From: Eurosta solidaginis
Taxonomy: Eukaryota > Arthropoda > Insecta > Diptera > Tephritidae
DNA length: 64,000 nucleotides
Assembly: GCF_040869045.1 (NCBI RefSeq)
Contig: NC_090320.1
Coordinates: forward strand, 251,162,978-251,226,977
Direction: 5' to 3'
The notes under the pieces are model-generated. The model saw nothing but the letters and a program-made list of their open reading frames with translations, made no database searches and was not told where the DNA came from. Below are positions 43,512 to 55,198 of the stretch, piece after piece; the stretch's first letter is position 1, and every line of letters starts with the position of its first letter. Position numbers and translations under genes: made by a program.

Positions 43512-44504
43512 TCGTTAAACTACGAAGGCGTTAATTACGAAAAAGACGACGATCAACTTTGGATTCAATGTATAGAAAACTAAATGTAAATCTAATGCAA
43601 TAATTAATAAATCAATGTTATGGTAAAAACGTTTAATAACTGAAAAAAAAAATAACACACCGAAAAAGAAAAATTTAAGTTTAACACAAAATAAATTATA
43701 AATAATGCAAAACTTCTTAATTAGGATTAAATAAAAATTTGAACACACAAAAAATTTCGAAACTAAAAAATATTTCCTAAATAAAAAAAATGAAATAAAA
43801 AAAGGTAGAAAAATAAAGAAATAATTTGCAATTAAGCAAATACCAAAATTAAAAGAAAAAAAAAATATCGAAAACAAAAATAATTAAATTTCAAAATTTA
43901 AGATAACAAAAAAATCTAAATATGGCAAAAAATATGAGTAATACATTTTGATAAAATTGTATTACAGCAATAATCTTGCGTCTATATCTAGCAACAACAA
44001 CAACAGCTGCAACAGCCTCCCGTTAGCGCTTCATAGTAACATAACAGCGTAACAAGAAGGAAACAACTCGGACAACTAAATAATAAAAAAATCTTAAAAT
44101 TTAGAAAGCAAAACGAAAAAAATATATATTAATGAAATTAAAGCAGAAATTATCTAAACAACATCAACAACAAAAGTAACAGCAACTGACTTGGCAACAA
44201 TAAAGGGCAAAAATAAAAACGTAGAAATAAAAATAAAAACAAACAAGTTCACAAAACAGTCAAGTAAATCACAACAACAAGACCAGCAGCAGCCACAACA
44301 ATATTTCTGGAAGCGCAGCAACACAATAACCAGCAACAACCACTACAACAATTGGAGTGTAACAACAAATTTGTAAAAAAAATCACAATTGTTATAGTTA
44401 CAATAAGCATAAAAGTACAAATCACGGATCAATACCAAAGATGGAGGCGAAATTTTTGGCAAGCGTCATTTCATTCCTCTCGATATTTTTAGCGATTTAT
44501 GCTG
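43512..44504 (+). other. Possible exon: (CAA)-rich leader plus first coding exon
   Basis: A pyrimidine-rich run ending CATTTTGTCGTCAG (43,498-43,511) is a good acceptor. Sequence after it includes a CAACAACAACAACAGCTGCA stretch at 43,993 and more CAA/CAG near 44,160-44,345, typical of long leaders of fly developmental or neural genes. The exon would end at 44,504 with the GTAAGT donor. Acceptor choice is a prediction. Confidence 0.4.
44441..44504 (+). CDS. First coding exon with signal peptide (host gene)
   Basis: The ATG at 44,441 sits in a good fly start context (CCAAAGATGG). The 21 codons begin MEAKFLASVISFLSIFLAIY and reach alanine-glycine at the junction: a charged start, a hydrophobic core and small residues, which make a secretory signal peptide. 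At 44,505 GTAAGT gives a canonical donor, and the intron interrupts the codon after its first base (phase 1). A signal-peptide exon followed by a phase-1 intron is frequent in genes for secreted and immunoglobulin-type surface proteins, but nothing here shows which one. No downstream exon could be found in the window, so the intron would exceed 19 kb. Protein identity is unknown. Confidence 0.6.
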
Positions 44505-46624
44505 GTAAGTCAATAAATGCCATAACTATTTATGAACACACATATTTATATCCTTATGTATTAATGGAACATATTATATAGATAACAGTGTTGTGCAATA
44601 TAATAGCAACATGATATATATATTTTCGGTAATTTTTTTTATAAAATATGACTTAACGACTGCATTTAAAAAAAATAAAGTTATGAAAAAAAAATTTGTT
44701 AAATAAAATTATTTATCTATTTTATTATATTTTTCAATTTAAATTATAAACAAAAAAATTAAATGATGGAAAGAAATATGTTAAAATTTAATTACAAGAA
44801 ACTGAAATGAAAAAATAAGAAAATACGAAATTTTAGTAACGATACAAATCTAAAAAAAATTAACAATTCCGAACGAATAATTTTATTCTTATTCGCCCGA
44901 AAGATTTGTTGTTAAATATTCGCAATAGAAGGAACGACAAAAGAACGAAACAACGATAACATAATAAAACAAAGCAAAAAATTTTTTTTAAATAATTAAA
45001 CAATAGTAAAAAAAAATAAAAAAATGTAAAATTATGCAAAAAATTTAAAATTACAAAAAATAACAAAAGTAAACAAAATTTTATAAAAGAACCAAAATAT
45101 AAAAAAATAAAAAAAAACTACATATGTATATAAACACTAGAAGAAATAGTAGTTTAACAAAATAAATAAATAAAAAAAGTTCAGTTACAGAAAAAAAATA
45201 TTTAAAACAATCAAATAAAAAAATAAAAATAAAAATTTAAAAACAATGAAATAAAAAAATTTCAAAACTGTCAAATAAAAAAATTTAACAATTAAATAAA
45301 AAAAATAAAACGAAAAATTTAAATATATAAAAATAATGCAAATAAGCCGAAAAGACAATATTAAAAATGTGAAAAATGCTTGAAAATTAATGATAATTTT
45401 GGTGTGAAATAACATGAACCATTACCGCACCCATAAATAACATCGAAATTATAACGGCTTTAACAAAACATTACTTAATACATACCAAGATATTTAGCAC
45501 AATTCGGCAAAATATCGTGTTGCTATTATATAACCGTACACTATAATTGTTTATTAATTTATGTATGTATACATATATTTATTATTTAAATTTTTTTGGT
45601 TATTTTTATTTTCAATTGACATAATTAACCACTAATTTATAATTTACGTATTTGTAACATAACTGTCTTTCTCTTTCTATACCACATTAAATGTATATGA
45701 GTACGAACCTATAACAAATACCTATACACCTTTATGTATGTTTTTTATTTAAGTAATAAAAAAAATTCAAAAGAAAATATTTACAACACGCAAAACAATT
45801 ACTAAAATGCAAACTGTGTTTAAAAATTATAAATTTTTTTAATACATGAACACAATTGTAATATTGCAAGCAATTAAAACACAGAACACTTAAAAAAGAC
45901 AAATTTAAAAATTACAAAAAAAAAAAAATACTTGCAAAATTTATTCTCCATTTACAATTTATATGTTTTACAATGTACTATTTCTTCCAGCTCCCCTTTG
46001 AACGCTTTTGTAGAATTTTTTGTGTTCACCTTGTCGTTTTACTTTTCTCTTTATTAAGTTTTACAACTTGAGTGTGTTTTTTGTATTTCCACATTACTTC
46101 TCACTACATTTCTTTTTTTTTTGTACTGACTGTGTTTTTTCTATTTGAGTATTCTAAACTGTATTTACATATATTTAAATGTACTTACTTATTTTTTTGT
46201 ATGTATCGTAAATTTATTTTAATTTCATTTTCACTTTCATTGTCATTTTGACATTCCCTCAATAAAATACAAATTTTTTTCATACTCGTATTACATTTGA
46301 TTATGTCAATAATAAAGTAAAAGACTAAACAGAGAAGAATAGGAAAAAGAATATAAAGCTAAGTCAAATAACACAAACATCAAGAGCCAGTCGTCATTTG
46401 TTGTTATCACCTAACCTTACATTACCGTTATATGTCATCTTATTTCCACCACACTTGTAAAATATTTTAATAATATGCGTGTCACCAAATGAATTTTGTT
46501 CCACTTTTATGTAGGCAAAAAGCAATTTTTTTTATTTGTAACCCTCAAACGCCAATAACTATAATTGTTGTAAAGGAAAATATGACTGAATTCAAATAAA
46601 CCAAGTACATTTTTTCTTCTTTGC
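44505..46624. other. AT-rich intron-like DNA
   Basis: A-runs and AAATAAAA steps dominate. Reading frames on the minus strand (for example 45,415-45,185) are phenylalanine-rich artefacts of the composition. No transposon recognised. Confidence 0.5.
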
Positions 46625-46627
46625 TAC

Positions 46628-47043
46628 ACTGAAAGAAAAACACTGGTAAAATCAACCGAATGACAGGTCAATTCAACCGATATTTTTGTAAATTTTTGTC
46701 CATCCCAAATAGCTGTTATGTCAACAACTCATCTGGCTGTTGATATGACAGAGATCTCTGTGACGTTTTCGCCATAAGAACAAAGTAGCGAGCGCCGTGA
46801 GCGTAAGTCTCTCCTTAAAATTAGCTTGACAGTTGTTCGTTGTTGAAATGACCAATGAAATCAGTTCTTTTAACAGAAAAATCAGTTAGATTGCTTAATG
46901 ACCTGTCATTTTTACAGAGTATTGTTAACTTGAGACCAACAGTTTTTCATCTGTTGAAATAACTAAACAAATTTGTTTTTTTTTTAATTAAAGAATAACA
47001 AACGTGCTTTGTTGATTTTATTAGCTTTCTTTCTTTCGGTGTA
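46628..47043. mobile_element. CACTG-ended miniature element
   Basis: Starts CACTGAAAGAAAAACACTGG (46,628), ends CTTTCTTTCTTTCGGTG (47,041), an imperfect inverted pair. The interior (GCGTAAGTCTCTCCTTAAAA, TTAGCTTGACAGTTGTTC, AATGACCAATGAAATCAG) matches 25,139-25,330 in the right arm. Non-coding, about 415 bp. Confidence 0.75.
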
Positions 47044-47045
47044 CG

Positions 47046-47984
47046 ACGAAGTTAGAGTACTGAAACAGTAACCACTACTTAATATTAAAAAAGCAATAAA
47101 TGCACTTATTTTTCAATTTACTCGTACTTATTTTTTATGTACACATTTTGCAATTGCAGCGTCAGCTATGTCGTAATTTTTTTGTTCAAAACATCACTGT
47201 TATCGCAGAGGTTGAAAAACGCAGGTTGAAGAAGGCCCTTTCTTAGAAAACGACTAAGGAATGCTTTATCTCGGAATGTGTATAAAAAAAAACCCTTATG
47301 GCTTTGTTTCATGATTGAGATATATGGTTTTTGAATCGTTTTATCAGATACAACGTTCTTGAACCTAATTACAAGTTCGAGTTTTTTTGAATAAAGTTTG
47401 AAGATAGATCATTTTTCAAAACAATTTTAAATAGATTGTTCTTGAAGATAAGACGTTCTAGAACCTTATTCTAAGGTCGCATCCTTTTGAATAAAGTTTG
47501 AAGATGGTTAATTTTTGAAAACAATTTTAAATAGAATTCCGATTTAAACCAATTCTGATTTAGAGCGTCTCTCAAGTCGAGATAGAACATTTCATCTGAA
47601 AAAAATTGATAGACTGAACATAACTGTTTTACTATCTTATATCGTATGCAATACTCTATTGGAGAAGGAAGTATTTATTTGTAGATATAGAACAATTTGT
47701 TATCCCCATTTCTTTAACTCTTCTTGGTATTGCGTTTCTCAATTCAACTGATCCCTATTGACCATTGAGATAATTTGCGAGCGACTCTTCATATTCCTTA
47801 TGGAGTTGAAACTTCAAGTAGGCTTCGTTAGGTTGACCTCCCACTTATATTGGTTGTTTTAGGTCTCATAAGCTAGCCAATTTGTCCATCGAGGGTTGGG
47901 CTAGCTTAAATTTCAAAATAATATAAGTAAAATTTTTGGTTGAGCTGTCAAGGCCGGGTTTTCTTAAATAAAACACCTGAGGAT
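47046..47984. repeat. Mostly unrecognised DNA with a direct repeat of about 100 bp
   Basis: ACGTTCTTGAACCTAATT ... TTTTGAATAAAGTTTGAAGA ... AACAATTTTAAATAGA occurs at 47,352-47,440 and, with changes, at 47,455-47,538. The rest, to 47,984, shows nothing that I can name. Confidence 0.6.
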
Positions 47985-48045
47985 GACTTCAATAACACTC
48001 CCCAAAGCCTTCGGGGAGCAACCTTATCGCTACAACAACAACAAC
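47985..48045 (+). repeat. 3' tail fragment of the SINE-like family
   Basis: AATAACACTCCCCAAAGCCT, TCGGGGAGCAACCTTATCGC and TACAACAACAACAACAAC are the last 60 bases of the family seen at 24,543 and 40,655. Confidence 0.75.
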
Positions 48046-50779
48046 AACTTCAGACTGAAGTCGAAATACTGAAAAATAAAATCAAAATAAAATACTCATC
48101 CAACTGTTTTATTTGAGAAAACCCAGCCTTGAGTCCAACCAAAAGTTGTAGTTATTCTAAATACTAACGGCCGATAACGAGACAAAAAATATTTTTCAAA
48201 AAAAAAAAAAAAAGTGTAATAAATTTAATTAACCCGTATTAATCTGCAATTTAGTACGCTCTAGTTTTTTGATTGGGCTGCAAAGGTTGCGCTAGCTTAA
48301 GAGACGCCGTTATTTTTATAGTTCGAGATATGACTTTACTTCCCAATTGCTTACTCAGTTTCGACCAGCACACGTTGGTATTCAATATGAAACATCTATG
48401 AAATATAAAAAAACTAGTTTATTATTTTCTACAATTGTCTTACTTAATATCGTAAACTAAAATTGAAGGTGCCATCTTGAAATATTACCTCATTAACATG
48501 TGGCGCTCTCAATGCTTGGCTAATAATATTAATTAGAATCTTTATGTTGTTTTTTTGTTTTGTCAAGATCTATTGTATACAGTATGTAACAAAATTTTCA
48601 CTAGGCCACTTCAAAACTGACAAAAACGAAAAGAAAAAATAAAATAAAAAGAATGTAAATATAGAGCAAATTACTAAAAAATTTTAATAAATAAAGTTAG
48701 TATTACAAAAAATAGTAAAATAAAAAAACACAAAAATAAATAATAAAAAAACCTAAAAAATTTAAATATAAGAAAAAAATATAATAAAAAAATAAAAACA
48801 GAATAATGAAAAGTATAACAATAAATATTAAAAATAATTAAAAAAAAAAACAATAAAAAAAAATAAAAAAATTAGTAAAAAATAAAAATAGAAAAAATAT
48901 TTTTATAATAAAAAAATATAATAATTAAAAATTAATAATAATAAAAAAAATAATAACAAAGAAAATAATAAAAATTAGTATAATAATATTAAAAAAATTA
49001 TAATAGGAAAAAAGTAATAAAAGAAGTAAATAAAAAATAATATAAAATAAAACAAAAAAAGTAAATAAAAATATTAAATAATAATCTCTAATACAAAGAA
49101 TAAAAAATAAATAAAAATAAAATAATAAGAATGAAAAATAAATATAAATAAAATAATAAGAATAAAAATAAATAAAAACAAAATAATAAGAATAAAACAA
49201 TAATAATAAAAAATATTTATAATAATAATAAAATTGCTATAATAATAATAAAATTGTTATAATAATAATAAAATAGTTATAATAATGATAAAATAAAAAT
49301 AAAATAATAAGAATGAAAAATAAATATAAATAAAATAATAAGAATAAAAATAAATATAAATAAAATAATAAGAATAAAAAATAAATAAGTAAAATAATAA
49401 GAACAAAAAATAAATAAAATTAAAATAAGAACAAAAAACAAATAAAAATAAAATAATAAAAATAAAATAATAAGAACAAAATATAAATAAAAATAAAATA
49501 ATAAGAATAAAACAATAATAATAAAAAATAGTTATAATAATAATAAAATTGTTATAATAATAATAAAATAGTTATAAAATGATAAAATAATAATAATAAA
49601 ATAATAATAATAAAAAATAGATATAATAATAATAATAATAAAAAATACTTATAATAATAATAATGAAAAAGAGGTGTAATACTAAAAAATTATAGTAAAA
49701 AGAAGTAATAAAAAGGCGATAAAATTTTAAAAATAATAAAAATAGAGATTAAAAAAAATCCCAAATTTTCCCTGCAAGTATTATGAAACACAATTTAAAA
49801 TGCAATTTCGAAAAATGTGCAAAAGTGGATGTCAGGTATAACAGAAAGTTATTTTTATTTTTCCGCTTTTTCACGAAAATGTTTTTCCAAAATGAGATGT
49901 GTTTTATTTTCTTGATATACCCTGATGTACATACATATGAAAACATTTATATATACATATGTACTTATGTAGAGATGTATTTGAATGCTTTGTATCCACA
50001 TTTCCTATAAATAAATTTCGCATGTGAAAATATTTCAAAGGAAAAAATATATATAACTCTAAATTCTATTATGAATATATTAGAAATTAAGTCCCAGACA
50101 TTGGGAAATAAGCCGAAAAGAAATAAGAAGCTTCTTATTGACGATAGAATGCAGTATGTCTGGCAAATTTTCCGACGGCAAATAAATATATTTCTACATA
50201 TATAAACTCTTTAACAATATATTATACAAACATACATATATATATATTCACACCACTGCTTTGACGTCGTTGGCTGTCTAGAAAAATTTGATTTATATTT
50301 ATACCATAGAAAAATAAGCAACAGTAAAAAAACGTTGTGCCGTAAATTTTTTTTAATACAGAAAGAAATTATTTTTGAATATGCAGACATATGTATCAAC
50401 AAATTTCAGTACACATTGTAATTATGTATGTACATGCAGATATTTTTATGGTATGATTATAAATTTAAATATGAGTTTATGAGTTTTTGTATTAATGTAG
50501 TTTTGGCTAATAAATTGATAGAAAATCGCCATAAAACAAATTATTTCGATTTAAAGAAAAATAAATAAAAACAAATTTTTACTCAATTTTAATACAAAAT
50601 TCTTATAAACATATGCAAAGTGCTGTGTATTTCGTTAGTGGATAATGGCACAGTTTTTTATGCGTTAACGATTTGGCGCAAATGTACCCAAGTTATTAGC
50701 AAAAACATTATCAAATGTCTTGAAGATTTTTAGCGCAATTTAACTCAGCGCAATGCAGCGTTAACCAACACTAGTAGGC
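48046..50779. repeat. AT-rich DNA with an (AATAAA)/(AAT)n low-complexity tract
   Basis: From 48,640 to 49,740 nearly every base is A or T, in variants of AATAAAAATAAAATAATAAG, with (ATA)n sections near 49,200-49,300 and 49,540-49,660. A 376-bp stretch is partly repeated: AAAATAATAAGAATGAAAAA occurs at about 49,115 and 49,300. Flanks (48,046-48,640 and 49,741-50,779) are AT-rich intron-like DNA without recognisable features. Confidence 0.8.
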
Positions 50780-52330
50780 TTATACCGTCTACACGAAACG
50801 CAAATTCAGCAAGTACTTAGCTGAGAGGGACAACTGAGTCAACTGTGGCTACTAGGAGATGATCTCAGGGGGTGTAATCTCTCTTCTCTTGTGGACCCTA
50901 CTGATAGATTACCTCCTTCGGTTACTTTGATCCAATGGATTTGACACACGATTGTATGTTGATGTCTTAGTAATCTGCATCATAGGGTTGCACGTGAAAC
51001 AATATTCAATCGCATGCAACAATCACTGCGAATCATAGAAAGTTACATACCAAAGGGTTGTCTATGAATCCTGGGTGACACCAAAATCGAATTTTCAATG
51101 GAAGTAATATACCTAGGTGTTACACTGGACAGAACCATCACATGGAATGCCTGTCTATACGCTATAGACAAAGCAACACTCGACTCTATATGGCAAAATA
51201 TGAGGGCTATCTCCCAAACTGGTATACCGTACATTTAATACTGTTGTGACGCCAGTAGTTACCTATTCTTCCTTAGTTTGGTGGTCGAAGACCACGCGAA
51301 GAACAGCAATAACAAAACTGCATCGAATAGTTTGTAATGGCATATCAGGTGCAATCAAAACGTCCCCTGCTGATGCACTTTGTGCCTTTGTGGGATATCT
51401 TACTTCCCTATTACAATAGAGAAAGAGGCAACATGACAGGGCATATGAAAGTAATAGCAAATTGGAACGTGATGCAATGACCCCTACGCTCAGAATCGCA
51501 CGGAATCTTAAGATGTCCATTGTGGACAGAACTCTTTGGGAAACACGGAATCCATATACTGACCCTTACTTAGAGGTCTGGTTCCGGATAGATGAAAATT
51601 TGATGACGAAAAAACGGGAGCTGGTATCTACGGGCCGAACTTCAAGAAATCGGTACCATTGGGATGCTACCCCGGTATTTTTCAGACAGAAATCCATGGA
51701 ATAGAAGTTTTCAGTAGATAATGTCTACGAAGAAGCTTATTCTTGAGAAGTATCTTCATTTTGTTAGATAGCCAGGCAGCCTTACGTACATTGCAGTCTT
51801 ACACAATCACTTTTAAGCTAGTTTATAAATGTAGTGGAGCCACAATGGAACTGGGAGCCATAAACAGATTTTTTTTAGAATGGGTTCCCGGGCATCAGGT
51901 ACATGAAGGTAACGAACAGGCCGACTACCTATTCAAGCTGGGTGCCTTAGCAGAATACTATGGTTCAGAGACCTGCTATGGACTCACAAAGACACGTAAT
52001 GGGGAAAACCGTAAGTAACTGCAAAACCAAAGCGACACTGAATTGAATGCTCAGAAGCGAAAGTATCAACCAAACTCTGTGCACCTTACGGGATACTGTA
52101 GTCTACTATATGACTAAGTAAGTTAAATCTATACGATACACAAATCGCTCGCTTTTGAGAGCTGGATGAAGAAACGCCGATTCACAATCTTTGCACATGC
52201 GTCGCTCTGGAAAGGCAGTGACTCTCATCTAGGTGGCGTGACACTTAATATCTTCGTGATATAGAGTAAAAACCCGAAGGGGTACTTAAATACATTAAAG
52301 CCGCCACACACCGTAATAGGCTGAAAGGTC
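50780..52330 (+). pseudogene. I/R1/LOA-type LINE remnant with RNase H domain
   Basis: Plus-strand pieces in several frames, in order: a QGGVISPLLW-like reverse transcriptase motif near 50,865-50,920; YVDV in place of YADD near 50,955; EVIYLGVTLDRTITWN near 51,100; LHRIVCNGISGAIKTSPADA near 51,320; RNase H with LDSQAALRTLQSY and EWVPGHQVHEGNEQAD (51,743-52,018); and a C-terminal LCTCASLWKG segment near 52,190. Stops and frameshifts are abundant. An old dead copy. Confidence 0.85.
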
Positions 52331-52387
52331 AAGCACAAATAAAGGTCACAGTACATATTTGCCCTATTCATCATATATCGTCGCCCG

Positions 52388-52592
52388 CTTGCCAGAAGCA
52401 TGAATGTGCCAAAATTAAAATGTTGGGAAATCGACTTTCAAAGTTTATTGTTCCCTTAAAATTAGAAGAATTAGTTTCTAATGTAAAAGTGTATCTATAT
52501 ATTATATTCACACTATGCTCTTTCACTGAAATAATCGCTCTGCTCGCATCCCTTCTATTTTCCGAGATTTAGCACATTCATTTTTCTGGCAC
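52388..52592. mobile_element. Miniature inverted-repeat element (TGCCAGAA ends)
   Basis: GCTTGCCAGAAGCATGAATG (52,388) and CATTCATTTTTCTGGCA (52,574-52,590) are inverted copies. The flank TATCGTCGCCC is also found, inverted, beside the related sequence at 60,411-60,640. Confidence 0.65.
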
Positions 52593-52614
52593 AACAAAAA
52601 TTTTAAAAACTGAT

Positions 52615-53149
52615 CTAACTATACCCTTCATGAACATGAAATGGTATATTAACTTTGGTCCGATGTTTGAAACGTTGAGAAATATAGAAGATAGACTCAC
52701 CATTAAGTATACTGAATTGATCAGGGCGACGAACTGAGTTGATATAGCCATGTCCGTCCGTCTGTCTGTTTGAACGCAAACTAGTCCCTCAAATTTTGAG
52801 ATATCTCAATGAAATTTGGCACAAGGATGTATTTTTGTATTATATTAGACATTTGTCGGATCCGGTAGGATCGGACCACTATAACATATATCTCCCATAC
52901 AACCGATCGTTCAGGTAGAAAGATTTTTAGCCATTTCTCCCTTAATTTCCAATATAAAAACGTATATATAAATAAATAAAAATAAATAAATAGTATATAT
53001 CCCATACAACCGATCGTTCAGATAGAAAGATTTTTGGCAATTTCTCCCTTAATTTCCAATATAAAAACGTTAAACTTGGTGATATTTATTCTAATATATC
53101 ATAGAAGATTTTCTGTAAAAATCATTTCGATCGGAGCTCTATATAATAT
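52615..53149 (+). repeat. Common repeat interrupted by the Gypsy element
   Basis: It contains ATGTCCGTCCGTCTGTCTGT and two copies of CCCATACAACCGATCGTTCA (52,894 and 53,002, about 108 bp apart). A third copy begins at 59,474, just after the Gypsy, so the retrotransposon inserted into this array. The remainder runs to about 59,640. Non-coding. Confidence 0.75.
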
Positions 53150-53818
53150 TGTTACGAATATTAGCAAAACTAAGGAGTGCTGCCAGCTCTAAGCCGATCT
53201 AAGCAGTGACGTGAATGCACATCAATAATTCAATCATTATGTATCTACATAAACGAATCAATAATTGCGTCTACACATATGTACACATTCCGACGAGCAA
53301 CATTTACATACAAGGCAGCGAGAGATGAGATGTCACACACCGATGAATTTACTTATACGCTTATGTGTGTGCGGGAGACTGTAAACTACAAACACATGCA
53401 TATACCTTATCTGAGTTGTCACAAGAGAGAGCAATAATTTGTGCACGTAGTTGTGGCTGGCGATTTTGTAGCCGAAACAACTAGTAACTTCTGGAAATCG
53501 AAGAGCCTAGAAGTACGCAGCGTAAACTATAAAAGCAATGCAGGCGAGTAAGAAGTAATTCAGTTTGATTTGAATTGTCAAGCAGTTACGAGTAAGACGA
53601 TATCTAGCGAGCAATAGCACTATTATTTTGAAAGTCAGTTTCCTTTAAGATATCAGTTTGGTTTTTAAGCTATTCGTTGCACAGTTTGAGTGTTATTGTG
53701 AAGTATTTTAATAAAGGCCATTTTTCCGTTATTCAATATTGGAGTTATTTATTCAACAGTTTAGCGATACGATCCTAGCAAAAGGGCAAATAAGAGGATT
53801 TGCAGCAAATTCGTTACA
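53150..53818 (+). repeat. Gypsy 5' LTR
   Basis: Begins TGTTACGAATATTAGC and ends TTCGTTACA. AATAAA at 53,710-53,715 can serve as polyadenylation signal. Confidence 0.96.
53528..53570 (+). promoter_or_regulatory. LTR promoter: TATA box and initiator
   Basis: TATAAAAG at 53,528-53,535, then TTCAGTTTG with the A at 53,562, 34 bases after the first T. This is the usual spacing of a TATA box and a fly initiator. Both are kept in the related LTR pieces in the arms and in the solo LTR. Confidence 0.75.
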
Positions 53819-53820
53819 AT

Positions 53821-53832
53821 TGGTGTCAGAAG
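53821..53832 (+). other. Gypsy primer-binding site (tRNA-Leu type)
   Basis: TGGTGTCAGAAG starts two bases after the LTR. It complements a CCA-tailed leucine tRNA 3' end (TTCTGACA-CCA), as I recall those ends. Confidence 0.75.
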
Positions 53833-53869
53833 AGGAATTGTTGAATAAATTCTAGAGGACAACAAGGAC

Positions 53870-55198
53870 ATGGCAAAGTTAAGTGAATTGAAGATCCCGC
53901 AACTGAAGAAGGAGTTGGAGAGCCGTGGATTGAATACAAGCGGCGTTAAACTCGAACTTCAGGCACGGCTACGAGAAGCAATGGAAGCAGAAGGAATTGA
54001 TGTGGAAGAGCATGTCTTTCATCTTGATGGCGAGGAGACAACAAAAATTGAAGAGAAGAACGAAACATCGCAGACGGTTACCAGTACAGACTTGAACATG
54101 ATTTTAGCTGCAATATCTGCTCAAACATCGACAGTGTCATCTCAACTGGCAGAACAGAAGACATATATGGCATCACAACTAGAATCGCAGGAGACACGCA
54201 TAACATCCAAGATGGAAACTCAACTGGAAGAGCAAAAGACATATATGACATCGCAGTTCGCTGAGCAGTTGAAAGCACAGGAGGCCCGCATATCCTCGCA
54301 GCTGGAGGCACAGGAGATAAGGGTAACATCAAAGCTGGAAGCACAGGATACAAAAATTGTGCAGCTCGAGGACAAAATTGATGCCGAGATAGAAGCTTTG
54401 AGAGGTCGTATACAGGAGTTGCAAATGAATCGCCCAGCAGTTTCAGCGAGTAATCCAAAGGTAAAAACACCATCCTTTGACGGTTCTGTTCCTTTCCAGG
54501 TCTTCAAGCTACAGTTTGAGAAGACCGCAGCAGTGAACAACTGGAATGCGGAAGGTAAAGTTGCTGCACTATTCGTGGCATTGAAGGGGCCAGCAGCGGA
54601 AATTCTACAGACGATTCCCGAAGGAGAGCGGAACAATTATGAAGCATTGATGGCTGCTGTAGAACGACGTTATGGAAGCGAGCATAGGAAACAGATATTC
54701 CAAATTGAGTTGCAAAACCGCTACCAAAAAGCAAATGAGACATTGCAGGAGTTTGCTTCAGATATTGAAAGATTGGCTCATCTTGCAAATGCGGACGCAC
54801 CCGTGGAATACACTGAAAGGGTAAAAATCCAGAGTTTCATAAATGGCATACGGGACGTGGAAACGAAGCGAGCTACATACGCAAACCCAAAGCTGACATT
54901 TTCTGAAACGGTATCACATGCATTGACTCAGGAAACGGCCTCACTATTGAGTAAACCAGCATACAAAGCTCATCGTGTAGAAGTGGAAAGACCAGATTGG
55001 GTAGACACTATTTTGGAAGCACTGAAGGGATCACAACAGAAAAATGCCGGAGTTATTAAATGTTTCAAGTGCGGCAACCCAGGTCATATTGCACGACATT
55101 GCAGCAGCGGTCCCAATAGCTCCAACAATGTGGGTGGTCGTAAACGCAGAGCAGAAGGTGATGGGCAAATATCCAAGACCACTCAATCGTTAAACTAA
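53870..55198 (+). CDS. Gypsy Gag with N-terminal SAP-like domain
   Basis: 442 codons, intact. Residues about 4-40 follow the SAP DNA-binding pattern: LKIPQLKKELESRGL, then TSGVKLELQARL. Residues about 70-185 form a coiled-coil built from repeated EQKTYM(A/T)SQ and LEAQE units. The capsid-like region follows (FQVFKLQFEKTAA, RRYGSEHRKQIF, TLQEFASDIERLA). A single CCHC knuckle CFKCGNPGHIARHC is at residues 398-411, then a basic tail. Gag packages element RNA. A SAP module at its front end is unusual in my memory and might tether particles or Gag to chromatin. The start ATG is the first after the primer site. Confidence 0.95.
   Translation: MAKLSELKIPQLKKELESRGLNTSGVKLELQARLREAMEAEGIDVEEHVFHLDGEETTKIEEKNETSQTVTSTDLNMILAAISAQTSTVSSQLAEQKTYMASQLESQETRITSKMETQLEEQKTYMTSQFAEQLKAQEARISSQLEAQEIRVTSKLEAQDTKIVQLEDKIDAEIEALRGRIQELQMNRPAVSASNPKVKTPSFDGSVPFQVFKLQFEKTAAVNNWNAEGKVAALFVALKGPAAEILQTIPEGERNNYEALMAAVERRYGSEHRKQIFQIELQNRYQKANETLQEFASDIERLAHLANADAPVEYTERVKIQSFINGIRDVETKRATYANPKLTFSETVSHALTQETASLLSKPAYKAHRVEVERPDWVDTILEALKGSQQKNAGVIKCFKCGNPGHIARHCSSGPNSSNNVGGRKRRAEGDGQISKTTQSLN

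Noticed and set aside
43515..49200. Phenylalanine/tyrosine-rich minus-strand frames (43,877-43,515; 45,415-45,185; 49,200-48,925)
   Set aside because: They are direct translations of A-rich plus-strand simple sequence, with no domain.
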